The notes beneath the pieces are model-generated. The model was not told the origin of the DNA. It saw only the letters and a program-made list of their open reading frames with translations, and made no database searches. A stretch of DNA of 64,000 bases from an uncultured Bacilli bacterium (GTDB lineage Bacteria; Bacillota_I; Bacilli_A; Izemoplasmatales; UBA1188), in NCBI GenBank assembly GCA_905235635.1, contig CAJOMC010000002.1:76067-140066 (forward strand), given 5' to 3'. Made by a program: the position numbers and the translations under genes. Position 1 is the first letter of the stretch, and each line of letters starts with the position of its first letter. This document shows, one piece after another, positions 14,222-22,888 of this stretch.

Positions 14222-14246
14222 TAAAGGGGTGCACAACACCCCTTTA
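14222..14246 (-). terminator. Hairpin between frr and uppS (attenuator-like)
   Basis: Perfect 10-bp inverted repeat TAAAGGGGTG / CACCCCTTTA with a 5-nt loop, 4 nt after the frr stop. On the minus strand it is followed by ATAATTTA rather than a T-run, so it would be a weak terminator. It may set the uppS level or protect the frr 3' end. Confidence 0.6.
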
Positions 14247-14250
14247 GAAA

Positions 14251-14811
14251 TTAAATTGTCATAATATCTTTAACTTTCTTATCAAGTTCTTCATCTATCT
14301 TAGATATGAACTTATCAGTTAAATCTTGAACATCTTTTAGATATGCTTCAAGCATATCTTCAGATATTTCTTTATCTTTTTCATTTTTCTTCAGTGATGC
14401 GTTTATATCTTGTCTAATATTTCTAATCGCAATCTTAGCGTCCTCAGAATTCTTTTTAACGTCTTTTACTACGTTTCTTCTGTTTTCTTCTGTCATTGGA
14501 GGTAAAACGAGTCTAACTCCAATACCATCATTTTGAGGTGTAACCCCTAGATTACATGAGTAGATTGCTTTTTCGATTTCTTTTAGAGTTGATTTATCAT
14601 ATGGTTTAATGTAAATTTGATTAGCTTCTGGGACAGTTATACCACTAATTTGATTGATTGGTGTTTGAGTTCCATAGTAATCAATTCTAACTGAATCAAG
14701 CATTTTAGGGTTTGCCCTGCCTGTCCTTGCCTTTTGAAGTGTGGATTTTAGATTATCTAAGACACCTTCCATTTTTTCTTCACATAAAAACATTAATTCA
14801 TCTGAATCCAT
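14251..14811 (-). CDS. frr: Ribosome recycling factor
   Basis: Splits post-termination ribosomes together with EF-G. It has the full 186-residue family length with a long three-helix bundle. Diagnostic stretches are KARTGRANPKMLDSVRIDYY, YGTQTPINQ, ITVPEANQIYIKPYD and IRLVLPPMTEENRR-like (here VRLVLPPMTEENRR). It lies 2 nt after pyrH, in the standard order pyrH-frr-uppS. Confidence 0.97.
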   Translation of the reverse strand: MDSDELMFLCEEKMEGVLDNLKSTLQKARTGRANPKMLDSVRIDYYGTQTPINQISGITVPEANQIYIKPYDKSTLKEIEKAIYSCNLGVTPQNDGIGVRLVLPPMTEENRRNVVKDVKKNSEDAKIAIRNIRQDINASLKKNEKDKEISEDMLEAYLKDVQDLTDKFISKIDEELDKKVKDIMTI

Positions 14812-14813
14812 AA

Positions 14814-15518
14814 TTAACCTCTCCTAGTAATTAAAGTGTGTGATATTTCACCTTTAATCGCTCTTTCAATTGAATTTTCTTCCAAGATATTGAAAACAAT
14901 GATATCGATATTATTATCATCTGCGATAACTGCCGCAGATAAATCCATAATAGCTAAGTTATTTTCAATTAATTCTCTATGATTAAGTATATCATACTTT
15001 TTCGCATTAGGATTTAATCTTGGGTCACTATCATAAACACCATCTACTCCAAGTTTTCCCATTAATACCTTAGATGCACCAATATCAGATGCCTTAAGTA
15101 GGGCTGCGGTATCAGTAGAATAATACGGTCTTCCTGTACCACCAGCAAAGATTACAACTTTATTTTCATCTAGTGCCTTAACTGCATCATCTTTATAATA
15201 GTTATTAATTGGCGCTATATCAAGTGATGAAAATAGTTCACATCCTACACCCTTACTTATAAGAACGCTCTTAAGCGCAAGAGAGTTCATTATAGTACCA
15301 ATCATACCCATATAGTCGCAATCTACTCTATCAAGGTTTAATATTTCTGCATCCCTTCCTCTAAAGAAGTTTCCACCACCAAGCACGATAGCGATAGATG
15401 CATTTTTCATATTCTTTATAATATCATCAGCGAGGTTGTTTAAGACTTCTGGGTCAATACCAAATTCTCTTTTGCCTCTTAAAGCTTCGCCAGATATTTT
15501 TAATAAGATTCTATCCAT
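14814..15518 (-). CDS. pyrH: UMP kinase
   Basis: Phosphorylates UMP to UDP in pyrimidine nucleotide synthesis; a hexamer of the amino-acid-kinase fold. Motifs: LLKISGEALRG at the N-terminus, IVLGGGNFFRGR, DYMGMIGTIMNSLAL, FAGGTGRPYYSTDTAA and KVDGVYDSDPR-like (LGVDGVYDSDPR). I choose ATG 15518, behind AGGAGGCGTGCT, over an upstream start at 15548 that would add an unlikely MFFFHKRRRA tail. 234 residues is normal. It follows tsf after a terminator. Confidence 0.96.
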   Translation of the reverse strand: MDRILLKISGEALRGKREFGIDPEVLNNLADDIIKNMKNASIAIVLGGGNFFRGRDAEILNLDRVDCDYMGMIGTIMNSLALKSVLISKGVGCELFSSLDIAPINNYYKDDAVKALDENKVVIFAGGTGRPYYSTDTAALLKASDIGASKVLMGKLGVDGVYDSDPRLNPNAKKYDILNHRELIENNLAIMDLSAAVIADDNNIDIIVFNILEENSIERAIKGEISHTLITRRG

Positions 15519-15536
15519 AGCACGCCTCCTTTTATG

Positions 15537-15559
15537 AAAAAAGAACACTAAAAGTGTTC
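15537..15559 (-). terminator. Terminator between tsf and pyrH
   Basis: Hairpin GAACAC ttttta-type loop GTGTTC (15543-15559), followed on the minus strand by TTTTTT. It starts 14 nt after the tsf stop. It probably allows partial read-through, so rpsB-tsf can be expressed more strongly than the genes beyond. Confidence 0.8.
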
Positions 15560-15572
15560 ATTTTTCAAGAAA

Positions 15573-16469
15573 TTAGTTCTTAACAGCGTTCATTACTTCG
15601 TTAACAAAGTCGTTTTCTTTCTTTTCAATACCAGCACCAACAACTACTCTTAAATAAGAGTGTACTTTAGTGTGGTTTGAGTCAAGATAAGCGCCTACAG
15701 TAGTGTTAGGGTCAGTAACTAAAGCTTGATTTACTAAACAGATTTCTTTTAACTCTTTATTTAATCTTCCTTGAACCATTTTTTCAACGATAACTTCTGG
15801 TTTTGGTTTAGGAAGGGCTGCGTTTTCAGCTAAAGCTTCCTTAAGAAGAGTTTCTCTTTCATTATTTAAGAATGCTTCATCAACATATGTTTCATCGATG
15901 TATTGAGGATCATTAGCACATACATGCATAGCTACAGCTTTAGCAACTTGTGCATCACAAGCATCCATTACAGTAACAACAGCGATCTTTCCACCGTTAT
16001 GTTTGTATACACCAAATACTTGACTATCTTCTTTAGTAACTACTTGAACGTTTCTTAATTCAATCTTTTCGCCAATTACACCACTAAATTCTAATACTTT
16101 GTCAGAAAGTTTAGCACCATCAGGTAGTACAGTGTTTAAAGCTTCTTCAGTATTATTAGGGTGATTAGCACTGATAACTTTAGCAACTTCAGCTTGGAAT
16201 GCTTTGAATTTAGCATTCATAGCAACGAAGTCAGTTTCACAGTTAATTTCAAATAGAGTGGCAGTATTACCATCAACTAAAACTTCAAATAAGCCTTCAG
16301 CAGAAGTTCTTCCAGCTTTCTTAACGGCTTTAGCGATTCCCTTTTCTCTTAACCATTTAACAGCTTCTTCTAGGTTTGAGTTACATTCAGCTAGTGCTTT
16401 TTTGCAGTCTAAAACGCCAGCACCAGTTCTTTCTCTTAATTCTTTTAGGTCTTTTAAATTGATTTCCAT
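15573..16469 (-). CDS. tsf: Elongation factor Ts
   Basis: Guanine-nucleotide exchange factor for EF-Tu. The N-terminal UBA-like domain has LRERTGAGVLDCKKAL and the SDAVKWLREKG-like AVKWLREKGIAKAVKKAG. The core has LFEINCETDFVAMN, a classic EF-Ts signature, followed by two dimerisation subdomains. 298 residues is the usual length. It sits 11 nt after rpsB, as in most bacteria. Confidence 0.97.
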   Translation of the reverse strand: MEINLKDLKELRERTGAGVLDCKKALAECNSNLEEAVKWLREKGIAKAVKKAGRTSAEGLFEVLVDGNTATLFEINCETDFVAMNAKFKAFQAEVAKVISANHPNNTEEALNTVLPDGAKLSDKVLEFSGVIGEKIELRNVQVVTKEDSQVFGVYKHNGGKIAVVTVMDACDAQVAKAVAMHVCANDPQYIDETYVDEAFLNNERETLLKEALAENAALPKPKPEVIVEKMVQGRLNKELKEICLVNQALVTDPNTTVGAYLDSNHTKVHSYLRVVVGAGIEKKENDFVNEVMNAVKN

Positions 16470-16480
16470 AGGTATACTCC

Positions 16481-17542
16481 TTATTTTCTTTCTGCAAGTA
16501 AAGCTACGAGGTCAGCCTTGAGTAGTTTAGAATAAGCGCTTGATTCAAGACCTCTTGATTTAGCGATTTCCTTTAAATCTTTAACAGTTTGTTTTGCTAA
16601 CCATTCTGGATCATATGATTGATCAGAAGATTCTTCAGCTTTTACTTCTTCAACCTTTACTTCTTCAGCTTTAGGTTCTTCAGCCTTAGCTTCTTTCTTT
16701 GGAGCAGCTTTCTTTTTAGGTTTAGCTTCTTCCTTAACTTCTTCTTCAGCTGGTTTTTCTTCTACTTTAACTTGTTCAACGAGAACAACTTCTTCTTCAG
16801 GAGCCTCTTCTTTCTTAGCAAGTCCTGATTCAGCAAGGATAGTTTCTGGAGATTCAACAACACCACCAGCTCCTTCGATTAATGCGTTTGCCATTGCAGA
16901 TACAATGAGTTTGAGTGATCCGATAGCGTCATCATTTGCAGGGATAACATAATCAACGTCATCTGGATCGCAGTTTGTATCAACGATTCCAAATACTGGA
17001 ATGTGAAGTTTCTTAGCTTCTAAAACTGCAGTTCTTTCTTCATGTGGATCGATTACGAAGATTGCTTGAGGTAGTGATGTCATATCAAGAATACCACCTA
17101 AGAATTTTTCGCTACGAGCCATTTTGTTTCTAATTTCAGCAACTTCTTGTTTAGGTAAAGCTTCAAAAGTACCATCTTGTTCCATTTGTTTATATTGGAG
17201 ATACTTGTTTACTGACTTTCTGATAGTGCCGTAATTAGTTAGAGTACCACCCAACCATCTTTGGTTAACGTAGTAATGACCACATCTAATAGCTTCATCT
17301 TGGATAACCTTTTGAGCTTGTTTCTTAGTACCTACGAATAGTACTTTTCCGCCAAGTTCTCCGATTTCCTTGAATACTGTATAAGCTTGGTCAATACACT
17401 CAGAAGTTTTTTCGAGGTCAATAATATGTGTGCCTGCTCTTTGAGTGTAGATATATGGTGCCATCTTTGGATTCCATCTACCTGTTTGATGTCCGAAATG
17501 TACACCGGCTTCAAGTAAAGCCTTCATTTGAATAACTGCCAT
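16481..17542 (-). CDS. rpsB: Small-subunit ribosomal protein S2 with long C-terminal extension
   Basis: Primary binder of the 30S head-platform region. The S2 core spans about residues 1-250 ([65 protein letters not shown]). After it comes about 60 residues of Glu/Lys/Ala-rich low-complexity tail. The last 45 residues form a small SAP/Rho-N-like helix-extended-helix module ([20 protein letters not shown]). At 353 residues the protein is about 100 longer than typical S2. The start is ATG 17542, behind AAGGAGGAAAT; an earlier in-frame start at 17596 would run through the structured leader. Confidence 0.95.
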   Translation of the reverse strand: MAVIQMKALLEAGVHFGHQTGRWNPKMAPYIYTQRAGTHIIDLEKTSECIDQAYTVFKEIGELGGKVLFVGTKKQAQKVIQDEAIRCGHYYVNQRWLGGTLTNYGTIRKSVNKYLQYKQMEQDGTFEALPKQEVAEIRNKMARSEKFLGGILDMTSLPQAIFVIDPHEERTAVLEAKKLHIPVFGIVDTNCDPDDVDYVIPANDDAIGSLKLIVSAMANALIEGAGGVVESPETILAESGLAKKEEAPEEEVVLVEQVKVEEKPAEEEVKEEAKPKKKAAPKKEAKAEEPKAEEVKVEEVKAEESSDQSYDPEWLAKQTVKDLKEIAKSRGLESSAYSKLLKADLVALLAERK

Positions 17543-17576
17543 AAAAAATATTTCCTCCTTATTATCTGATTTACTC

Positions 17577-17642
17577 CTCCACGTGCATCTACGCATCCGG
17601 GCACCTATATTTAGGCTCTTGCCCTCCGCTCCGCAGTGTGTG
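17577..17642 (-). promoter_or_regulatory. Structured leader of rpsB-tsf (candidate S2 autoregulatory RNA)
   Basis: A GC-rich 65-nt patch in an AT-rich intergenic region, between the promoter and the S2 ribosome binding site. It contains a nested hairpin, GGGC (17621-17624) with GCCC (17599-17602) enclosing CCTA (17612-17615 strand) with TAGG, plus purine-rich GCGGAGCGGAGG sequence. Ribosomal protein S2 represses its own operon through such leaders in other bacteria. That this one does so is inference from position and structure. Confidence 0.5.
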
Positions 17643-17661
17643 TATTTTTATAGCCTTGTTT

Positions 17662-17690
17662 ATTTTATCAAAACGAAATCGAAAATACAA
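17662..17690 (-). promoter_or_regulatory. rpsB operon promoter
   Basis: On the minus strand TTGTAT (17685-17690), a 17-bp spacer and TAAAAT (17662-17667), just upstream of the structured S2 leader. It is the only good promoter-like sequence between xth and rpsB. Confidence 0.6.
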
Positions 17691-17712
17691 GTATTTTCTT
17701 AAGCGATTTATT

Positions 17713-18462
17713 TTATGGGTTAAAAAGTAGAACGACAGGACAATGATCTGAGCCGTAAACATCGTTTAAGATGAGTGAATCTTCTATATGATTTCTGTAG
17801 TCATTGTCTACTACAAAATAGTCGATTCTCCACCCTACATTGTTTGCCCTAGCGTTTGCTCTATAACTCCACCAAGAGTATTTAACTTGATCAGGATAAA
17901 GATATCTAAATGTATCGGTAAATCCTGAATCTAATAGTAATCCAAACTTTTCTCTTTCTTCATCGCTAAATCCTGCATCAAAATGGTGAATTGATGGATT
18001 CTTTAAATCTATTTCGTTGTGCGCAACATTTAAATCACCACAATATACAACGTGTTTCTTTTCTTTTAGCGATGAAAGATACTCTCTCATGGCATCCTCA
18101 AATTCCATTCTGTATGGAAGACGTAATAATCCATCTTTAGAGTTTGGTACATAACAGGTTACAAAATAGAATGTTTCATATTCAAGAGTAATAATACGAC
18201 CCTCGTCATTGTGAAGACCATTCATGCCATATATAACATTTAAAGGTTTATTTTTTGCGAATATCATTGTACCTGAATAACCTTTTCTTTCAGCACTATT
18301 CCAGTAAAGGTTGTATCCGTGATCATCTATATAGACTTGGTCTTCCGTCGCTTTTATTTCTTGTAGAGCTAAAAAATCGGGTTCTTCTTTTTCTAAAAAA
18401 TCATAAAAACCTTTAGTTAATACCGCTCTTAATCCATTCACATTCCATGATATAGCCTTCAT
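17713..18462 (-). CDS. xth: Exodeoxyribonuclease III family AP endonuclease
   Basis: Base-excision-repair nuclease that cuts 5' of abasic sites and trims 3' blocks. At 249 residues it has typical ExoA/Xth length. Motifs: KAISWNVNGLRAVL at the N-terminus, the metal ligand Glu in FLALQEIKA, YCGDLNVAHNEIDLKNP, RIDYF, and the C-terminal catalytic GSDHCPVVLLF. It overlaps the upstream GH13-Nudix gene by 4 nt. That makes a tight three-gene unit gpx, GH13-Nudix, xth, which pairs oxidative-stress protection with repair and possibly nucleotide-pool cleaning. Confidence 0.94.
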   Translation of the reverse strand: MKAISWNVNGLRAVLTKGFYDFLEKEEPDFLALQEIKATEDQVYIDDHGYNLYWNSAERKGYSGTMIFAKNKPLNVIYGMNGLHNDEGRIITLEYETFYFVTCYVPNSKDGLLRLPYRMEFEDAMREYLSSLKEKKHVVYCGDLNVAHNEIDLKNPSIHHFDAGFSDEEREKFGLLLDSGFTDTFRYLYPDQVKYSWWSYRANARANNVGWRIDYFVVDNDYRNHIEDSLILNDVYGSDHCPVVLLFNP

Positions 18463-20567
18463 TTTCTTCCTCTTTTTAATAAATATTTATTCGCAGCTTT
18501 AAGCACCTCTTTATCTGATTTATGAGTAATTTCTCTAAGTGCTTTTTTACAACTTAACCATTTATAATCAATTACTTCAGCATTATCAACCTTTATATCA
18601 CCATCTACTGTTCCTATAAAGAAAGTGACATCTTTTAATACCCCTTCTTCAGGCGAATAAGTAATTGTTTTCTTAAATGAATAATCGATGTTTAATTCTA
18701 ATCCTAACTCTTCCTTAATTTCACGTTTAACGCATTCTTTTATAGTTTCATTTTTTTCAATATGACCCTTAGGAAGTGAGTTATGACCTAATCCCATACA
18801 TTCAACTAAATATTCAAAATTTCCTTTAGAATCTTTTCTATATAGCACCGCACCATAACTTCTTTCTTTTTTAAGCCCAAGTACTGGTTTTAATTTAAAT
18901 ACTATAGCCTCATATGGCTTAAGCGGTATCATCATATCAAGTTGACATGCATCTGGATAGGTAGATAATACTGGTTCAAACTCATAATTTAATAGTTCAT
19001 CAGGAATTACATAGTTTATTTCTTTGTCCTTAAAATTTCCTATGATAAATAGTGTTTCATCTTTATAAGTTCTGGTGTATGAAATAGTACTTTTATCCTT
19101 ATGATTATATTCTCTGATATCGCCATAAATAGCGGTTTCAGATGATTTCTTAAGATTAATTAATTTCTTATAATATTGATAAACACCATCTTTATCTTTT
19201 AAATCATGATCAACATTTATCATCTTGTAATCAGGATTTACTTTTTGCCACGGAATAGCACTTGAAAATCCTCCATTATCGCTTCCATCCCACTGCATAG
19301 GGCGTCTCGCATTATCTCGGGCACCATTTGAAATCATCTTCATACGATGTTTTTCTGGCATAGGAATCTTCTTAAATATTTTATAGATGAAGTGAGATAC
19401 AGGATCCATACATTCATCTATTGTTTCAAATGGATGGTTATCAATTCCTATTTCTTCGCCTTCATAAATGAATGGGATTCCATAACCCATAAAAGTGATT
19501 GTTGAAAGCATCTTTGCGATTTCTTTTCTATATTCAGTTGAATTTAATCCAAATCTAGATACTGACCTTGGTACATCGTGGTTTTCAAGTACAAGTGTAT
19601 GCCACCCATTTAAGTAATCTTTGATTTGAGGATTTATTAATCCTTTTTTAAACTGTATAATATTAAACTTCTTCTTTAAAAATGGAAACATTATACAGTC
19701 ACTTTGAAGATGGGTAAAATTGAATAAGGCATCTATTTCATTATTGTCTTCGTTTACGTATTTTGCGGACTCTTCCTCATTAGATTGGTATGACTCACCC
19801 ACAATAAATGTGTCATATTTAGAAAAAGCTTTTTCATTTAATTCGTGAAGGAATTCATGCATACGTGGTCCATCGACAAAGTATTCCATACCACCAGAGG
19901 CAACTACATTGTGTTTTGCGTTAGGAAGGCCTGGGACTTTAGAGAAGACGTTAAATACGTCCATTCTAAATCCATCAACACCCATCTCACAATAAAACTT
20001 AAATATATTGGCTACTTCTTCCCTAACTTTAAGGTTTTCCCAGTTTAAGTCAGGCTGTTCCTTAGTGAATAAATGAAGATAAAATTCATCTGTATCTTCA
20101 ATTCTCTCCCAAGCTGAACCAGTAAAAGACGATGTCCAGTTATTTGGAGGAAGTAATTTGTCTTTATCTTTTATTCCCTCTTTAATGATGTAGTAGTCTC
20201 TATAAGGACTATTTTTATCACTTAATGCTTTCTTAAACCATTCATGCTTGTCAGATGTATGATTAAATACTGCATCCATTATGACTTTTAAATCTCTTTT
20301 ATGACATTCGTCTATTAATCTCTTAAAATCTTCCATTGAGCCATAATCACTACTCATATCAAGATAATCTTCAATGTCATAACCAAAATCTTTATTAGGT
20401 GATTTATAAAGAGGCGAGAACCAAATAGCGGTTACGCCTAATTCTTTAACATAATCTAGTTTCGATATAATACCATCTATATCACCAATTCCATCATTAT
20501 TGGAATCCATAAAGCTTCTTGGATATATTTGGTATATTATCGCATTTTTATACCATCTAGTTTTCAT
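18459..20567 (-). CDS. GH13 oligo-1,6-glucosidase fused to a C-terminal Nudix hydrolase
   Basis: Residues 1-560 are a GH13 alpha-glucosidase of the oligo-1,6-glucosidase/trehalose-6-phosphate hydrolase type. They have IYPRSFMDSNNDGIGDI, DAVFNHTS, nucleophile Asp203 in GFRMDVFN, acid/base Glu258 in IVGESY, and Asp331 in ENHDVPRS. Residues about 568-702 form a Nudix domain with a complete Nudix box at 601-623 (GHIEKNE, seven residues, REIKEELGL). Each domain has its full set of catalytic residues, so this is a real bifunctional fusion and not a truncated pair. GH13 enzymes of this class normally end near 550-560 residues. The frame is open with no internal start needed. The gene overlaps gpx upstream and xth downstream by 4 nt each. 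The Nudix substrate (oxidised nucleotide, nucleotide sugar or diadenosine polyphosphate) is unknown. Confidence 0.92.
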   Translation of the reverse strand: MKTRWYKNAIIYQIYPRSFMDSNNDGIGDIDGIISKLDYVKELGVTAIWFSPLYKSPNKDFGYDIEDYLDMSSDYGSMEDFKRLIDECHKRDLKVIMDAVFNHTSDKHEWFKKALSDKNSPYRDYYIIKEGIKDKDKLLPPNNWTSSFTGSAWERIEDTDEFYLHLFTKEQPDLNWENLKVREEVANIFKFYCEMGVDGFRMDVFNVFSKVPGLPNAKHNVVASGGMEYFVDGPRMHEFLHELNEKAFSKYDTFIVGESYQSNEEESAKYVNEDNNEIDALFNFTHLQSDCIMFPFLKKKFNIIQFKKGLINPQIKDYLNGWHTLVLENHDVPRSVSRFGLNSTEYRKEIAKMLSTITFMGYGIPFIYEGEEIGIDNHPFETIDECMDPVSHFIYKIFKKIPMPEKHRMKMISNGARDNARRPMQWDGSDNGGFSSAIPWQKVNPDYKMINVDHDLKDKDGVYQYYKKLINLKKSSETAIYGDIREYNHKDKSTISYTRTYKDETLFIIGNFKDKEINYVIPDELLNYEFEPVLSTYPDACQLDMMIPLKPYEAIVFKLKPVLGLKKERSYGAVLYRKDSKGNFEYLVECMGLGHNSLPKGHIEKNETIKECVKREIKEELGLELNIDYSFKKTITYSPEEGVLKDVTFFIGTVDGDIKVDNAEVIDYKWLSCKKALREITHKSDKEVLKAANKYLLKRGRK

Positions 20568-21034
20568 AGAAGTTCTTTAATCTTATCTTCAAATGATCTT
20601 GGTTTATCAGTTGGTTCAAATCTATTAACCACATTACCATTTCTATCAACCAAGAATTTAGTAAAGTTCCACTTAACCTTCTTTCCCTTATTTTCAGGAG
20701 CGTTATCTTTTAAGAACTTAAATAATGGATCTTCATCTTTTCCGTTGACATTAATTTTATCAAATCTAGGGAATAGAGTTTTATACCTCATAGTACAGAA
20801 CTCATGAATTTCTTCATTAGTTCCAGGTGCTTGACCTAAAAATTGGTTGCATGGGAAATCTAGAATCTCAAAGCCTTTATCTTTTAACTCTTCATACATA
20901 GCTTCAAGTTCTTCATATTGTGGGGTAAAACCACATTTTGTAGCGGTATTAACGATTAATAATACCTTGCCTTCAAATTCTTTTAGTGAAGTGTCAACTC
21001 CATTCTTTTTAACCATAAAATCAAATACTGTCAT
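20564..21034 (-). CDS. Glutathione peroxidase-family thiol peroxidase
   Basis: Reduces hydroperoxides; bacterial Cys-type GPx proteins mostly use thioredoxin. The peroxidatic Cys34 lies in NTATKCGFTPQY, followed by FPCNQFLGQAPGTNEEI (Gln of the tetrad) and KWNFTKFLVDRNG (Trp and Asn). 156 residues is the monomeric bacterial length. The start ATG 21034 follows ACGGAGGCAGAA. It is first in the unit gpx-GH13/Nudix-xth. Confidence 0.94.
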   Translation of the reverse strand: MTVFDFMVKKNGVDTSLKEFEGKVLLIVNTATKCGFTPQYEELEAMYEELKDKGFEILDFPCNQFLGQAPGTNEEIHEFCTMRYKTLFPRFDKINVNGKDEDPLFKFLKDNAPENKGKKVKWNFTKFLVDRNGNVVNRFEPTDKPRSFEDKIKELL

Positions 21035-21055
21035 TTCTGCCTCCGTGTTAATTAA

Positions 21056-21084
21056 ATTATCAATGATTTATATAAATAAATCAA
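21056..21084 (-). promoter_or_regulatory. Promoter of the gpx unit
   Basis: On the minus strand TTGATT (21079-21084), a 17-bp spacer and GATAAT (21056-21061), about 20 nt before the gpx start. No further regulatory site is clear. Confidence 0.5.
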
Positions 21085-21169
21085 TAATTATATATTTTAT
21101 TGTGTTATTTTTTCTTAAACCTACACTCATAGATTTAATTATGATACAATCTATTTAAGAGGTGAAGAT

Positions 21170-22858
21170 ATGCCGTTTAATACCACAATAAACACAATGA
21201 AAATGTTACTTAATCTATATAAAACAGGAAATATCACTGAAGTCGTTATTAAAAATGACAAAGCTAGTAAACCTGTAATTAATGAAAGAAAGGAAAGTCC
21301 TATGCTTGATAGGGTAAGCCCTATTTTTGTTGGGTTTGACCTTCTTTATGTAGATAGCTTTTTAAATGAATTATTAAATGAACCATCAATACATATTAAT
21401 AGGCTTATGGTATTAAAAGGAAATAAAGTTGTAAAAGAGTACTATAAAGCACCATATAAAAGTGATAATTGGGACTCTTGTTACTCCCTCACAAAGACAG
21501 TTGTAGCTTTAGGAATTGGTCTTTTAGTTGATGATGGACTATTAGATTTAGACGAATATGCCTACGATATCTTAATGAAAGATAAACCAATAATGGTTTT
21601 ATCAAATAAAAAGATCAAGGTTAGAGATTTACTCACAATGTCTACTGGTAATAAATTCAACGAGGTATCTACATCGGGTAGTAGCAACTGGGTTAAAGAT
21701 TTCTTTAACACAGATAGTAAGTTCCCTATAGGTAGTCAATTTGAGTATAATTCACTTAACACTTACATCTTAAGCGCTATTGTGAAAGAAAAAGCGGGAA
21801 TATGTTTAAGCGAACTTGTTGGCGAAAGAATATTTAAGAAACTAGGCATCGTAAACTATTATTTTGAAACTTCCCTTGAAGGCATTGAAAAGGGGGGATG
21901 GGGCTTATACCTCACTATTGAGGATATGGCTAAACTTGGCATTTTAATAAAAGATAGAGGTATATATAATAATGAAAGAATAATCTCCGAATACTGGGTT
22001 AGTGAAATGACTAAAACTCAAAATGAAGCCACTAAGTTCTTCCATAGATATGACTATGGATATCAAATGTGGGTTAATGAAGAAAAGAACGTGTCTTTAT
22101 TTAATGGTTTATTTGACCAAGATATATTAATTTATAGAAATGAAGATGTCATCATTGTGGTTAATTCGTCTAATCCTGAGGCATTCCACGGATCTAAATT
22201 CTATGATATCGCTGATAAATATTTCCTTGATGGTATAAACAAGAAGATCAAATATACAAAATATTATGGAGAAAGAAAACTAGATAGTGTTAAGTCTTTG
22301 CTTAATATAGTTCCAATACTTTTAAATAGGGAATTTATGGCTTTAGGTGACCAGAGGGCATCTACTTCTATTCTTCCCTTAATTCTTCAGGCAACCTTTT
22401 CTACTTACTCAACTGGATTAAATAGTATGATGTTTAAAAAAGAAAAAGATGCATACACCCTATGTATTAAGGAAAATGATGCATCATTCGAAATACGGTT
22501 TAATTTTAAAGATGGTATATACCAAACCCTTGATATTTATGGAAATAAATTTGAATTGAACTCTAGTGCCGTATTCACTCTTGATGAAAAAGGTAGACCC
22601 GAATTAATTATTACTATTAACTTTTTAGAGTTTGCATCTACTAGATATATTAAATTTAAAATTGTTGATTCTGATGAAACTATGGATGCAATATTCACAG
22701 AGTTCCCTGATGAAGAATTTGCCTTAAAACTCGCAAATTATCAAGATGAAAAAACTAAGAAAGCTCTTGATAGAGTTAAAAAACTTGTGGACCAAGATTT
22801 CGTGAAAGGAAAGGTAAAAGGAATATTTAGCCCTTCACTAACTTTAAACGATAAATAA
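21170..22858 (+). CDS. Serine beta-lactamase/DD-peptidase-fold hydrolase
   Basis: Member of the class C beta-lactamase/EstB-like superfamily (Pfam Beta-lactamase fold). The active-site SLTK motif (Ser106-Lys109, in CYSLTKTVVALGIG) and the YxN-type motif in FEYNSLNTY are visible. No signal peptide or lipobox is seen, so the protein is probably cytoplasmic and may be an esterase or amide hydrolase rather than a resistance enzyme. After about residue 370 there are some 190 residues of beta-rich sequence of unknown role, making it longer (562) than most relatives. The start follows AGAGGTGAAGAT. It is transcribed alone, divergent from gpx, and closed by a two-way terminator. Confidence 0.85.
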   Translation: MPFNTTINTMKMLLNLYKTGNITEVVIKNDKASKPVINERKESPMLDRVSPIFVGFDLLYVDSFLNELLNEPSIHINRLMVLKGNKVVKEYYKAPYKSDNWDSCYSLTKTVVALGIGLLVDDGLLDLDEYAYDILMKDKPIMVLSNKKIKVRDLLTMSTGNKFNEVSTSGSSNWVKDFFNTDSKFPIGSQFEYNSLNTYILSAIVKEKAGICLSELVGERIFKKLGIVNYYFETSLEGIEKGGWGLYLTIEDMAKLGILIKDRGIYNNERIISEYWVSEMTKTQNEATKFFHRYDYGYQMWVNEEKNVSLFNGLFDQDILIYRNEDVIIVVNSSNPEAFHGSKFYDIADKYFLDGINKKIKYTKYYGERKLDSVKSLLNIVPILLNREFMALGDQRASTSILPLILQATFSTYSTGLNSMMFKKEKDAYTLCIKENDASFEIRFNFKDGIYQTLDIYGNKFELNSSAVFTLDEKGRPELIITINFLEFASTRYIKFKIVDSDETMDAIFTEFPDEEFALKLANYQDEKTKKALDRVKKLVDQDFVKGKVKGIFSPSLTLNDK

Positions 22859-22864
22859 TGATGA

Positions 22865-22888
22865 AAAAACGCTATTTCTAGCGTTTTT
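22865..22888. terminator. Bidirectional terminator between the convergent hydrolase and TrmH genes
   Basis: Perfect 10-bp arms AAAAACGCTA / TAGCGTTTTT with the tetraloop tttc. A/T tails on both sides allow it to work for both genes. The TrmH stop codon lies inside the hairpin. Confidence 0.9.

Noticed and set aside
17577-17642. T-box or other named riboswitch upstream of rpsB
   Set aside because: No T-box core sequence or other riboswitch signature is seen. Only a ribosomal-protein-type leader fits the position.
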